From Bradyrhizobium sp. Gha (GTDB lineage Bacteria > Pseudomonadota > Alphaproteobacteria > Rhizobiales > Xanthobacteraceae), in NCBI RefSeq assembly GCF_900113735.1, contig NZ_FOQM01000038.1, positions 1 through 64,000 on the forward strand: DNA of 64,000 nt, given 5' to 3'. Below, in pieces: positions 1-8,218 of this stretch (positions are counted from its first letter, which is position 1; each line of letters begins with the position of its first letter). Under the pieces are notes generated by a model. The model did not search any database. It was not told the origin of the DNA and worked only from the letters and a program-made list of their open reading frames with translations. Made by a program: the position numbers and the translations under genes.

Positions 1-296
1 ATCGCGATCGACTTTTTTAAAATGTCGCGCTCCATGCGCAACTGCTCGTTTTCCCGCTGTAACCGTGCGATCACGTCAGCCTGGTCCGCCGACGGCACCG
101 ACGCTTGCGACGTGGGCGCCGCGGCGCTGCCGCCGGCTGCTACCGTGCTCCGCTCCTTCACCCATCGACTGAGCACGGAGCCATCGAGCCCGAGCTCTTT
201 CGATACCGACTTCGCCGAGCGACCGCTCGACAAAACCAGATCAACTGCCTGCCCCTTGTACTCGTCCGAATATGACCGACGCTGCCGTTTCGCCAT
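1..296 (-). CDS. IS3-family transposase OrfA (partial, runs off left edge)
   Basis: The reading frame starts at the ATG complementary to 294-296 and stays open to base 1, giving about 98 residues. The N-terminus (MAKRQRRSYSDEYKGQAVDL) and the following SVSKELGLDGSVLSRWVKE are the helix-turn-helix of IS3/IS911-type OrfA. Then comes an Ala/Ser/Pro-rich linker and a leucine-zipper-like stretch (IARLQRENEQLRMERDILKK), as expected for OrfA multimerisation. Near the edge the minus strand carries A6G (complement of 12-18), the usual slippery site for -1 frameshifting that joins OrfA to the OrfB integrase. OrfB would lie beyond the window. OrfA binds the terminal repeats during transposition. Confidence 0.85.
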   Translation of the reverse strand, partial: MAKRQRRSYSDEYKGQAVDLVLSSGRSAKSVSKELGLDGSVLSRWVKERSTVAAGGSAAAPTSQASVPSADQADVIARLQRENEQLRMERDILKKSIA

Positions 297-350
297 CCGA
301 CACCTCTCTCTGCCTAAGCTATAGGTGTCCACCAATTTAGGGGAGGCCCA
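1..350 (-). mobile_element. Truncated IS3-family insertion sequence (left-edge fragment)
   Basis: Read on the minus strand, the element begins near 350 with a terminal sequence starting TGGGCCTCCCCTAAATTGG, which has the TG start and GGTGGACACC-type end common among IS3-family elements. An orfA-like transposase gene follows and runs off the window at base 1. The position right next to the transposase start and the match in style to IS3 ends are what I see. The exact IS name cannot be given, because the second end and orfB lie outside. The base next to the end (351) continues as the right half of a dispersed repeat, so the element seems to sit inside that repeat. Confidence 0.75.
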
Positions 351-383
351 ATTCTGGATTGCTTCGCTGCGCTCGCAACGACG
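351..383. repeat. Family A palindromic repeat, right half only (abuts IS end)
   Basis: The sequence from 351 contains TGGATTGCTTCGCTGCGCTC and then GCAACGACG, which is the right arm of the family A element seen complete at 13771-13850. The matching left arm (GTCATTGCGAGCGCAGCGAA type) is absent here, because the IS end lies directly upstream. Confidence 0.75.
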
Positions 384-428
384 GAGAGATGCGATAAAGG
401 CGACAAAAAGCCCACAGCGGTCGCGCAT

Positions 429-515
429 CGTCATTGCGAGGAGCTCTTGCGACGAAGCAAATCCAGACCACTTCCGCGGAAAAATTCTGGATGCTTCGCT
501 ACGCTCGCAATGACG
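429..515. repeat. Family A palindromic repeat
   Basis: A complete copy. The left arm begins CGTCATTGCGAGGAGC and the right arm ends TACGCTCGCAATGACG, so the ends are inverted repeats around a poorly conserved centre. It lies downstream of tarD and no gene is visible between 351 and 551. Confidence 0.8.
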
Positions 516-551
516 GAGGATGTGGCTCGGCCGTCTTGTACAGACGTCCCG

Positions 552-1721
552 CTACTCCGCCAGCGCCTTCATCTCCTTGTAGAGATCCGACTTGCCCTCG
601 AAACCGATGCCCGGCAGGTCCGGCATGGTGATGTGGCCGTTCTCGACGCGCACACCATCCGGGAACCCGCCATAAGGCTGGAATAAATCAGGATAGCTTT
701 CATTGCCGCCGAGACCGAGACCGGCGGCGATGTTGAGCGACATCTGGTGGCCGCCATGCGGGATGCAGCGGCGGGGGGACCAGCCGTAGGTCTTCAGGAC
801 TTCCAGCGTGCGCTGATACTCGCACAGGCCGTAGGACAGCGCACAATCGAATTGCAGCCAGTCGCGATCGGGACGCATGCCGCCATGACGGATGAGATTG
901 CGGGCGTCCTGGTGGCTGAAGAGATTCTCGCCTGTCGCCATCGGGCCTGGATAGAACTCGGCAAGCGCCGCTTGCATTGCGTAGTCGAGAGGATCCCCTG
1001 CTTCCTCGTACCAGAACAGCGGATAATCGCGCAGCATTTTTGCGTAGGCGATGCCGGTCTCGAGGTTGAAGCGGCCGTTGGCGTCGACGGCGAGCTGCGC
1101 ATGCTGGCCGATCTCCTTCAGCACCGCCTCGATGCGCTTGCGGTCCTCGTCGATGTCGGCGCCGCCGATCTTCATCTTCACGACGTTGTAGCCGCGGTCG
1201 AGATAGCCGCGCATCTCAGCTCGCAGCATCGAGAGATCCTTGCCGGGATAATAATAGCCGCCGGCGGCGTAGACGAAGACGCGCGGATCGGCCTTCACAC
1301 CGTGGCGTTCGGCGAGCAGACGAAACAGCGGCTTGCCCGCGATCTTCGCCACCGCATCCCACACCGCCATGTCGATGGTGCCGACCGCGACCGAGCGCTC
1401 GCCATGGCCGCCCGGCTTCTCGTTGGTCATCATCGCGGCCCAGACCTTGTCGGGGTCGAGATTGTCACCTGATACATTCAGCAGCGACTTCGGATCGGCC
1501 TCCGTGATCCGCGAAGCAAAGCGCTCGCGGATCAGGCCGCCCTGCCCGTAGCGGCCGTTGGAGTTGAAGCCGTAGCCGACGACGCGCTTGCCATCCGCTA
1601 CCGCGTCGGTGACGACGGCAACGAGGCTGGTCGTCATCTTGGTGAAGTCGATATAGGCGTTGCGGATTGGGGACGAGATCGGTTTGGTGATCTCGCGGAC
1701 GTCGACGATGCGGACGGACAT
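552..1721 (-). CDS. tarD: D(-)-tartrate dehydratase (enolase superfamily)
   Basis: The 389-residue product dehydrates D-tartrate to oxaloacetate and belongs to the mandelate racemase branch of the enolase superfamily. Counting from the ATG at 1721, the residues known from the Bradyrhizobium japonicum TarD enzyme fall exactly in register: Lys184 in VVKMKIGG (general base), metal ligands Asp213 (VDANGR), Glu239 (WYEE) and Glu265 (TGEN), and His322 in IPHGGHQ. Length and both termini fit the family. An upstream in-frame extension to 1907 crosses a repeat element and was discarded. The gene is separated from the DUF3297 gene behind it by a family A repeat. No tartrate transporter or LysR-type regulator is visible next to it. 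Confidence 0.95.
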   Translation of the reverse strand: MSVRIVDVREITKPISSPIRNAYIDFTKMTTSLVAVVTDAVADGKRVVGYGFNSNGRYGQGGLIRERFASRITEADPKSLLNVSGDNLDPDKVWAAMMTNEKPGGHGERSVAVGTIDMAVWDAVAKIAGKPLFRLLAERHGVKADPRVFVYAAGGYYYPGKDLSMLRAEMRGYLDRGYNVVKMKIGGADIDEDRKRIEAVLKEIGQHAQLAVDANGRFNLETGIAYAKMLRDYPLFWYEEAGDPLDYAMQAALAEFYPGPMATGENLFSHQDARNLIRHGGMRPDRDWLQFDCALSYGLCEYQRTLEVLKTYGWSPRRCIPHGGHQMSLNIAAGLGLGGNESYPDLFQPYGGFPDGVRVENGHITMPDLPGIGFEGKSDLYKEMKALAE

Positions 1722-1739
1722 GGGGCCGCCTTTCACTTT

Positions 1740-1820
1740 CGTCATTGCGAGCGTAGCGAAGCAATCCGGAGTGTATCTGCGGGAAATAGTCTGGATTGCT
1801 TCGCTTCGCTCGCAACGACG
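1740..1820. repeat. Family A palindromic repeat
   Basis: The left arm is CGTCATTGCGAGCGTAGCGA and the right arm reads CTTCGCTCGCAACGACG, giving an imperfect long hairpin. It fills the gap between the DUF3297 gene and tarD, both transcribed leftward, so it may form the 3' end of the upstream transcript. Confidence 0.8.
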
Positions 1821-1869
1821 GGGAGAGAGGGAGTGGGCTCCTCGCAATGACGAGGAGAGTGCGCGACGC

Positions 1870-2127
1870 CTACTTCTTGTCCCTGAAATACGGCTCCACG
1901 GGCCCATGCACCTTGATGGTCAGCGGATTGCCGTAGCGGTCCTTGGCGTTGCCGGCGGTGACGCGGACCCAGCCTTCGCTGATGCAGTACTCTTCGACGT
2001 TGGTCTTCTCGATACCCTTGAAGCGGATGCCGACGTCGCGCGACAGGATGTCGGCGTTGTAGTAGGGGCTGTTGGGATCGACCGACAGACGGTCGGGAAA
2101 TTCGTCGCTCATTGATGTCTCGCTCAT
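1870..2127 (-). CDS. DUF3297 family protein
   Basis: An 85-residue protein of unknown function. The core (DRLSVDPNSPYYNADILSRD, then VGIRFKGIEKTNVEEYCISE) matches what I recall of DUF3297 proteins, small soluble proteins common in alphaproteobacteria. The ATG at 2127 overlaps the stop of the glutathione peroxidase gene by four bases (ATGA), which suggests translational coupling. A second ATG at 2112 (MSDEFPDRL) is an equally possible start and would give 80 residues. It is the last gene of the amidase-peroxidase-DUF3297 set. Confidence 0.8.
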   Translation of the reverse strand: MSETSMSDEFPDRLSVDPNSPYYNADILSRDVGIRFKGIEKTNVEEYCISEGWVRVTAGNAKDRYGNPLTIKVHGPVEPYFRDKK

Positions 2128-2600
2128 AACAGGGTCTCGATCTTCTGCCGCAATCCTTCCGGCCGCGCGGTCGGCGCGTAGCGCGCGACCACGTGGCCGG
2201 CACGATCCACCAGGAATTTGGTGAAATTCCATTTGATGGAAGCGCCGAGGAGTCCGGATTGCTGGCGTTTCAGGTACTCATACAGGGGGTGCGCCCGTGC
2301 GCCGTTGACGTCGATCTTTTCGAACAGGGGAAAGGTGACGTCGTAGTTCGCGGAGCAGAACGCCTGGATCTCGTCGGCCTGCCCCGGCTCCTGCGCGCCG
2401 AACTGGTTGCAGGGAAAGCCGAGCACCGCGAAGCCGCGCGGCGAGAGATCGCGATGCAGATCCTCCAGGCTCCGATATTGCGGCGTGAAGCCGCATTTGC
2501 TGGCGGTGTTGACGATCAACAGCACCTGCCCCTCGTAGGCGCGCATGGACACCTCGTCGCCCGCAAGAGAATTGGCCTTGAAATCATAGATCGCGGACAT
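2124..2600 (-). CDS. Glutathione peroxidase (Cys type)
   Basis: A 158-residue thioredoxin-fold peroxidase that reduces peroxides using glutathione or thioredoxin. The catalytic tetrad is visible: Cys36 in NTASKCGFT (cysteine rather than selenocysteine), Gln70 in FPCNQFGAQEP, and Trp124 and Asn125 in IKWNFTKF. The length is normal for the family and there is no signal peptide, so it is cytoplasmic. The ATG at 2600 lies two bases after the amidase stop codon, and the gene overlaps DUF3297 by four bases. An upstream open extension through the amidase gene in another frame was discarded. Confidence 0.93.
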   Translation of the reverse strand: MSAIYDFKANSLAGDEVSMRAYEGQVLLIVNTASKCGFTPQYRSLEDLHRDLSPRGFAVLGFPCNQFGAQEPGQADEIQAFCSANYDVTFPLFEKIDVNGARAHPLYEYLKRQQSGLLGASIKWNFTKFLVDRAGHVVARYAPTARPEGLRQKIETLL

Positions 2601-2602
2601 GG

Positions 2603-4003
2603 CTAGCCCACGGGATCGATCGGCGACGGCGGCACGCCGCCCGCCTCGATCGCTTCGCCGGCGAGAAGACAGAGATCCTCGCGATAGCGGCCGGAGACGA
2701 TGTGGACGCCGACCGGAGTCTTGCCGACGAGGCCGGTGGAGACGACCAGGCCCGGCAGCCCCATGAAGGGAGTCGCGATCTGCGGCATCTGCGCCTCCCA
2801 GACGCGCTCGAACGATTGAGCGTCCTTGCGGTCGAGATGATCGGGGAACGGCAGCTCGCCGGACACCGGCGTCAGCACGACGGCGTATGTCTCGAAGAAC
2901 AGCATCCAGTCGCGGGTCAGCGTGGCGCGGCGGGTCAGCGCCTGCGCGTAGTTGGCCTGGTCCATCGGCGTCACCTTGGCGCGGTTGCCGCGCAGACACG
3001 CCAGCGCGCCGGGATCGCCCTCGCGCTCGGCCATCTCGAGCTGCGCCTCGAAGGCGTCGCCGAGCCAGAGCTTGCGCTGCCACGCGACGGCTTCGCGCAT
3101 CGGCGGGGTGTTCTCGATCATTTCGACGGTCCACCCGGCGCGCTCGAGGCGCTTGCCGGCGTCGGTCACGGCCGCCTTCACCTCAGGCGTGGTGGCGAGG
3201 CCGTCCGGGGTGAGGCAGATCGCAGCGCGCTTGTCGCGCGCGGGGCCTTCCAGCGGCACCGGCACATACCAGGGATCGCGCACGTCGCGCGCCGACATCG
3301 CGGCCAGCGAAATGCGCAGGTCATTCACGGTGCGGGCCAGCGGGCCCGAGACCGCCATGATCTGCGGCCCGATCGGGCGTTCCGGCAGCGCCGGGTTGAA
3401 AGCGGGAATGCGGCCCAGGGTCGGACGCAGGCCATGCACGCCGCAGGCATAGGCGGGATAGCGGATCGAGCCGGCGATGTCGGTGCCGTGGGCGATGTGG
3501 CCGATGCCGGCAGCCACCGCCGAGCCGGCGCCGCCGGACGAGCCGCCCGGCGTCAGCGAGGCATCGCGCGGGTTCTTGGTGTCGCCATGGACGAGATTGG
3601 TGGTGAACCAGCGATAGGAGAAGGCCGGGCAATTGGTGCGGCCAAGGAGAACCGCGCCGGACTTGCGGAAATTGGCGACGACGGGATTGTCCTCGCGCGC
3701 GATCAAGCCGCTCTGCAGCTTGAGGCCGTTGGTGGTGGCAAAGCCCTCCTGGTCGACATTGGCCTTGATGGTGACGGGGACGCCGGCGAGCACGCCGGGG
3801 TCTTCCCCCCTGGCAATGGCGGCATCCACGGCGTCGGCCTGCTTGATCACGTCCTCTGGCCGGTGGTCGATGACAGCGTTGAGCTGGGGGTTGACCGCGT
3901 CCAGCCGGTCGAGGCCGGCCTTGGCCGCCTCCCGGGCCGACACCTTCCTGGATCTGACGAGATTAGCGAGGTCGGCTGCCGAGAGGCGCCAGAGATCTTG
4001 CAT
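2603..4003 (-). CDS. Amidase (amidase-signature family)
   Basis: A 466-residue amidase-signature hydrolase. The Ser-cisSer-Lys triad is visible as Lys80 (VTIKAN), Ser155 in the GGSSGG loop and Ser179 in GTDIAGSIR. The spacing of 24 residues between the two serines is as in characterised members. The substrate cannot be read from sequence, and GatA-type function is unlikely because no gatC or gatB is adjacent. The start at 4003 (MQDLWRLSAADLANLVRSRK) gives the usual N-terminus, and the longer frame upstream runs through a repeat. The gene heads a tight leftward set with glutathione peroxidase and DUF3297. Confidence 0.9.
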   Translation of the reverse strand: MQDLWRLSAADLANLVRSRKVSAREAAKAGLDRLDAVNPQLNAVIDHRPEDVIKQADAVDAAIARGEDPGVLAGVPVTIKANVDQEGFATTNGLKLQSGLIAREDNPVVANFRKSGAVLLGRTNCPAFSYRWFTTNLVHGDTKNPRDASLTPGGSSGGAGSAVAAGIGHIAHGTDIAGSIRYPAYACGVHGLRPTLGRIPAFNPALPERPIGPQIMAVSGPLARTVNDLRISLAAMSARDVRDPWYVPVPLEGPARDKRAAICLTPDGLATTPEVKAAVTDAGKRLERAGWTVEMIENTPPMREAVAWQRKLWLGDAFEAQLEMAEREGDPGALACLRGNRAKVTPMDQANYAQALTRRATLTRDWMLFFETYAVVLTPVSGELPFPDHLDRKDAQSFERVWEAQMPQIATPFMGLPGLVVSTGLVGKTPVGVHIVSGRYREDLCLLAGEAIEAGGVPPSPIDPVG

Positions 4004-4110
4004 GACGTGCTCCGTGTAACCGGCGTCTTTTAGCGCCGGGAACGCGGCAAAGCCATGCGGATTTCGCAAGGAGGAAGCGCGGTTTGGTCCGAGGTCGCGC
4101 CTCATTCGCC

Positions 4111-4226
4111 GCCATTGCGAGGAGCTCGCGACAAAATTGCGTAGCAGTTTTGCGCAGATGCGACGAAGCAATCCAGGCTGCCTCCGGAGAGGTGGTCTGG
4201 ATTGCGTCGCTTCGCTCGCAATGACG
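4111..4226. repeat. Family A palindromic repeat, extended copy
   Basis: The copy begins GCCATTGCGAGGAGCTCGCG and ends TTCGCTCGCAATGACG. It is about 35 bases longer than the 80-base form because of an extra internal segment near 4130-4165. It lies between the DUF6894-like gene and the amidase. Confidence 0.7.
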
Positions 4227-4268
4227 TGGAGAGGGTTCCTCGCCAACGGGGAGACAGCGAGGGGGCCT

Positions 4269-4529
4269 CTAATGCCGCGTCGCCGACTGGTCCGGCATGT
4301 CCAGCAGCGCCTCGCTGAAGGGAAATTCCAGGACGATCTCGCCGTCATCATCGGTGACCTCGATGACCGCCTCGAGCAGGGCTGGCTGGGCGCCCTCGGA
4401 CTTCACCACCTCCAGGATCATCTGGCGGGCGACCTCCCAGGCGCGATCGGGGTTGCGCAGATCCTCGCCGTCGGGGTCCACGATCAGTTCGTCGCCGATA
4501 CGGGTGTTGAAGAAATATTTGGGCATCAC
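4269..4529 (-). CDS. Small DUF6894-like protein
   Basis: An 86-residue protein beginning MMPKYFFNTRIGDELIVDPD and followed by GEDLRNPDRAWEVARQMILE. The start (KYFFNTRIGDELI..DPDGEDL..) is the pattern of a widespread rhizobial family that I associate with DUF6894. No function is known. It is acidic and soluble with no membrane segment. It stands alone, divergent from pqqA with about 245 bases between them. Confidence 0.7.
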   Translation of the reverse strand: MMPKYFFNTRIGDELIVDPDGEDLRNPDRAWEVARQMILEVVKSEGAQPALLEAVIEVTDDDGEIVLEFPFSEALLDMPDQSATRH

Positions 4530-4774
4530 GAGATCCAGCTAAAGGCGCCTGTATCGGATTGAAAGCTGCACTGCACTCACAACTGCTTTATCAGGACAGG
4601 GTTGGCGACCGAATGTGCCAAGCGCGAGGCTGGATCCGCAGAAGTAATGTTCCCAGCATCATTTTTCGCGTCGCAACATGGCATTTCTCGGGAAGATTTC
4701 ACTGGCGAACTTTTCCGCCCGCATTAATTTACCCTTGGTCGGACATGTCCGAGTTTGCAGAATGGAGAGCCAAA

Positions 4775-4855
4775 ATGGCCTGGAAAGCCCCCAAAATCGT
4801 CGAAGTGCCCTGCGGCATGGAAATCAACATGTATGTGAGCGCCACCCGTAAATAG
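4775..4855 (+). CDS. pqqA: PQQ precursor peptide PqqA
   Basis: A 26-residue peptide that is the ribosomal precursor of the redox cofactor pyrroloquinoline quinone. The Glu16-x3-Tyr20 pair (MEINMY), whose side chains are joined by PqqE, is present, and the N-terminus MAWKAPKIVEVPCG is typical. A GGAGAG ribosome site lies just upstream. The 119-base gap to pqqB allows separate control of peptide and enzyme levels, as in other pqq operons, although I see no clear hairpin there. Confidence 0.95.
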   Translation: MAWKAPKIVEVPCGMEINMYVSATRK

Positions 4856-4974
4856 GTGGTTTGGTGACTTAAGCGTTCTGCGCATGTGGGTCTTTCGGTC
4901 GCGAGCGGTTCTGGATGATGGAAACTGCGTCGGCCTAAGAATCCCCCTCGCGAATTTGCCCCAGGAGACGGATC

Positions 4975-5904
4975 ATGCTTCGCGTCGTCGTCCTGGGCGC
5001 CGGGGCCGGCGGCGGTGTTCCGCAATGGAATTGCGGCTGCGACGGCTGCCGGGCGGCCCGTGCCAATGGCCATGAGCTTTATCGAACCCAAGCCTCGGTC
5101 GCCTTCAGCGGTGACGGCGAGCACTGGTTCCTGATCAACGCCTCTCCCGATCTCCGCCAGCAATTGAACGCCGCGCCGCAGCTGCATCCCAAGGCGGGCG
5201 CGCTGCGCCATACGCCCGTTGCCGGCGTGATCCTGACCAACGGCGAAGTCGATGCGGTGGCGGGCCTGCTGTCGATGCGCGAGGGCTCGCCCTTCACCGT
5301 TTATGCGCATGAGAAGGTTCTGGCGATCCTGGCCAGCAACAGCATCTTCAACGTGCTGAACGAGAAGATCGTCAAGCGCCAGCCGATCGGGATTTCCGAG
5401 CCATTCGAACCGAAATTCCCTGACGGCGCGCGCTCCGGCCTTGAAGTGGTCGCCTTCGCCGTGCCCGGCAAATCGGCCTGGTATCTCGAAGGCAAGGCGC
5501 ATCCCGGCGGCGAGAGCGGCGACGGCGACACGCTGGGCCTGAAGGTCACCGACAAATCGACCGGCAAGTGCTTCTACTTCATCGCCGCCTGCGCCGAGGT
5601 CACCGACGCGCTGAAGGCCGAGATCGACGGCGCCGCGCTCGTGTTCTTCGACGGCACGGTCTGGCGGGACGACGAGATGATCAAGGCCGGGCTCGGCCAC
5701 AAAACCGGCAAGAGCATGGGCCATGTCGCGATGTCCGGCGCCGATGGCGCGATCGCGCGGCTGGCCGATCTCTCACTCGACAGGAAGATGTTTCTGCATA
5801 TCAATAACTCGAACCCGGCGCTGCTGCCCGATACGCCTGAACGCAAGACGGCCGAGGCGGCGGGATGGCAGATACCCGCCGACGGAACGGAGATCGTGCT
5901 GTGA
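4975..5904 (+). CDS. pqqB: PQQ biosynthesis protein PqqB
   Basis: A 309-residue metallo-beta-lactamase-fold protein needed for a late oxidative step of PQQ formation. The N-terminus MLRVVVLGAGAGGGVPQWNC is the PqqB signature, and the Cys-rich NCGCDGC segment is the structural zinc site. The family's canonical HxHxDH is replaced in this subgroup, as is usual for PqqB. An AGGAGA ribosome site precedes the ATG. Its stop overlaps the GTG start proposed for pqqC. Confidence 0.95.
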   Translation: MLRVVVLGAGAGGGVPQWNCGCDGCRAARANGHELYRTQASVAFSGDGEHWFLINASPDLRQQLNAAPQLHPKAGALRHTPVAGVILTNGEVDAVAGLLSMREGSPFTVYAHEKVLAILASNSIFNVLNEKIVKRQPIGISEPFEPKFPDGARSGLEVVAFAVPGKSAWYLEGKAHPGGESGDGDTLGLKVTDKSTGKCFYFIAACAEVTDALKAEIDGAALVFFDGTVWRDDEMIKAGLGHKTGKSMGHVAMSGADGAIARLADLSLDRKMFLHINNSNPALLPDTPERKTAEAAGWQIPADGTEIVL

Positions 5905-6695
5905 GTGCCGCGTCCAAGCCTGGAATGAACATGACTGGAATGACTGCGCTCTCCGTCGGCAAGGACATCAGGCTCACGAGCGCCGAGGAGCTTGAAGCGA
6001 CGCTGCGCCACATCGGCGCCACGCGCTATCACAGCCTGCATCCATTCCACAAGCTGCTGCACGGCGGCAAGCTGAACAAGGGCCAGGTGCAGGCCTGGGC
6101 GCTGAACCGCTACTATTACCAGAGCACGATCCCGATCAAGGACGCGGTCGTGATCTCGCGCTTCCGCGACCGCGCCACGCGGCTGGAATGGCGGCACCGC
6201 ATCGAGGATCATGACGGCGATGTCGGCTCTGAAGGCGGCATCGAGCGCTGGCTGAAGCTGACCGAAGGCCTCGGTCTCGACACGGCCTATGTGGAATCGA
6301 CCGAAGGCATTCTGCCGGCGACGCGCTTCGCGGTCGAGGCTTACGTGCATTTCTGTCGCGAGAAGAGCCCACTCGAGGCGATCGCCTCCTCGCTGACCGA
6401 GCTGTTCGCGCCAAACCTGCACGAGGAACGCATCTCGGGCATGCTGGAGCATTACGACTTCGTCAATCCCGACATCATGAGCTACTTCAAGCGCCGCCTC
6501 ACGCAGGCGCCGCGCGATGCCGGCTTCGCGCTCGACTACGTCAAGGCGCATGCCGCGACGCCGGAGCAGCGCGCGCAGGTCTGCAACGCGCTGATCTTCA
6601 AGACCAACGTGTTGTGGGTGCAGCTCGACGCGCTCCAGCACGCCTATGTCGAAGGCAACATTCCGCCGGGCGCGTTCGTGCCCAAAGAAAGCTAA
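5901..6695 (+). CDS. pqqC: Pyrroloquinoline-quinone synthase PqqC
   Basis: PqqC is a cofactorless oxidase that closes the ring and oxidises the intermediate AHQQ to PQQ. The helical-bundle sequence is well conserved: RYHSLHPFHKLLHGGKLNKG, NRYYYQSTIPIKDAVVISR and IEDHDGD. The GTG at 5901 overlaps the pqqB stop (GTGA) and gives 264 residues. ATG codons at 5925 or 5940 would give 256 or 251 residues, the latter equal to the classic Klebsiella length, so the start is not settled. pqqD follows 24 bases later. Confidence 0.93.
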   Translation: MSAASKPGMNMTGMTALSVGKDIRLTSAEELEATLRHIGATRYHSLHPFHKLLHGGKLNKGQVQAWALNRYYYQSTIPIKDAVVISRFRDRATRLEWRHRIEDHDGDVGSEGGIERWLKLTEGLGLDTAYVESTEGILPATRFAVEAYVHFCREKSPLEAIASSLTELFAPNLHEERISGMLEHYDFVNPDIMSYFKRRLTQAPRDAGFALDYVKAHAATPEQRAQVCNALIFKTNVLWVQLDALQHAYVEGNIPPGAFVPKES

Positions 6696-6719
6696 GAAGG
6701 CGAGCTGAGGAACAAGAGC

Positions 6720-7031
6720 ATGGCCGGGCCGCGGAACATCAGCGTCAGCGAGGCAAGCCGCCCCGTGCTGCCGCGGCATGCCAAGCTCAAATATGACGAG
6801 ACGCGACAAGTCTGGGTGATCCTGGCGCCGGAACGCGTGCTGGCGCCTGATGAAATCGCGGTCGAGGTGTTGCAGCTCTGCGACGGCAAGCGCAGTGTCG
6901 GCGAAGTGTCCGATCAGCTGGCGGCGAAATACGCCGCCCCCCGAGAGGCGATCCTGGCCGATGTCATCGTCATGCTCCAGGATCTCGCGGACAAGGGCTT
7001 CCTCACCGAAGTCAGGGAGAAGACGCCATGA
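6720..7031 (+). CDS. pqqD: PQQ peptide chaperone PqqD
   Basis: A 103-residue protein with the winged-helix RiPP recognition element that presents PqqA to PqqE. The conserved core is visible (LPRHAKLKYDETRQVWVILA, then PERVLAPDEIAVEVLQLCDG). It is a separate gene here, not fused to pqqC as in some methylotrophs. The stop overlaps the pqqE ATG by four bases. Confidence 0.93.
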   Translation: MAGPRNISVSEASRPVLPRHAKLKYDETRQVWVILAPERVLAPDEIAVEVLQLCDGKRSVGEVSDQLAAKYAAPREAILADVIVMLQDLADKGFLTEVREKTP

Positions 7032-8218
7032 GCGATGTGCTCCCGACCATCCCGCTCGATACCAGCGACAGTCTCGCGGTGCTGGAGAAGAGCCGCTCGA
7101 CTGCCGAGACCTTCGGCATTCCGCTCGCGGTGCTGCTGGAGATCACTCATCGCTGCCCGCTGCAATGCCCCTATTGCTCCAACCCGGTCGAGCTCGACCG
7201 GTCGGGCAAGGAGCTGAGCACCGAGGAATGGAAGAAGGTGCTGAGCGAGCTCGCCGAGATCGGCGTGCTCCAGGTGCATTTCTCCGGCGGCGAGCCGACG
7301 GCGCGCAAGGACCTCGTCGAGCTGGTCAAGCATGCCAGCGATGTCGGCCTGTACACAAACCTCATTACCTCGGCCGTGCTGCTGACGCGCGAGCGACTCG
7401 GCGATCTCGCCGACGCCGGGCTCTGCCATGTGCAGATATCTTTCCAGGGCATCGAGGAGGGCCTCGCCGATCGCGTTGCCGGCTACAAGGGCGGCCATCG
7501 CAAGAAGCTCGAAGTCGCGAAATGGACGCGCGAGCTGGATCTGCCGCTCACGGTGAATGCGGTGATGCACCGGCAGAATTTGCATCAGCTCCCCGAGATC
7601 ATCCAGATGTCGGTCGATCTCGACGCCGACCGGCTCGAGGTCGCCAATGTGCAATATTACGGCTGGGCGTTGAAGAACCGCGCCGCGCTGATGCCGACGG
7701 TCGCGCAGCTCGAGCAATGCACCCGCACCGTCGAGGAGGCCCGCGAGCGGCTCAAAGGCACGCTAGCGATCGACTACGTCGTCCCCGATTACTACGCGCT
7801 GCGGCCGAAGAAATGCATGGGCGGCTGGGGCCGGCAGTTCTTCAACATCTCGCCGGCCGGCAAGGTGCTGCCCTGCCACGCCGCCGAGAGCATCACCGGG
7901 CTCGACTTCGAATCCGTGCGCTCGAACTCGATCGCCTGGATCTGGCGGAACTCCGAGGCCTTCAACCGCTATCGCGGCACCGGATGGATGAAGGAGCCGT
8001 GCAAGACTTGCGAGTTCCGCGAGATCGATTTCGGCGGCTGCCGCTGCCAGGCCTTTGCGCTGACAGGAGACGCCGCCAACACCGACCCGGCCTGCGCGCT
8101 GTCGCCGTTGCACGAAACCATCTTCAAGCAGGCCGAGCGGGAGGCCGAGGGCGAGACCAACCGCTTCCTCTATCGCAACTTCGCCGGCGGCACTCTGGAA
8201 GACGAGAATGGTGCCTGA
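7028..8218 (+). CDS. pqqE: PqqA peptide cyclase PqqE (radical SAM)
   Basis: A 396-residue radical SAM/SPASM enzyme that forms the Glu-Tyr carbon-carbon bond in PqqA. The SAM cluster cysteines are Cys43, Cys47 and Cys50 (HRCPLQCPYC), and the SAM-binding FSGGEPTARKDL follows. Auxiliary-cluster cysteines are visible in KKCMGGWGRQFFNISPAGKV, LPCHAAES and KEPCKTCEFREIDFGGCRCQ. It is coupled to pqqD by overlap, and its 3' end overlaps the next gene by 11 bases. No pqqF protease gene is in the window. Confidence 0.95.
   Translation: MSDVLPTIPLDTSDSLAVLEKSRSTAETFGIPLAVLLEITHRCPLQCPYCSNPVELDRSGKELSTEEWKKVLSELAEIGVLQVHFSGGEPTARKDLVELVKHASDVGLYTNLITSAVLLTRERLGDLADAGLCHVQISFQGIEEGLADRVAGYKGGHRKKLEVAKWTRELDLPLTVNAVMHRQNLHQLPEIIQMSVDLDADRLEVANVQYYGWALKNRAALMPTVAQLEQCTRTVEEARERLKGTLAIDYVVPDYYALRPKKCMGGWGRQFFNISPAGKVLPCHAAESITGLDFESVRSNSIAWIWRNSEAFNRYRGTGWMKEPCKTCEFREIDFGGCRCQAFALTGDAANTDPACALSPLHETIFKQAEREAEGETNRFLYRNFAGGTLEDENGA

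Noticed and set aside
351..551. Short repeated arms considered as a CRISPR array
   Set aside because: The units are palindromic, irregularly spaced and dispersed over the whole window, with no constant repeat-spacer pattern and no cas genes.
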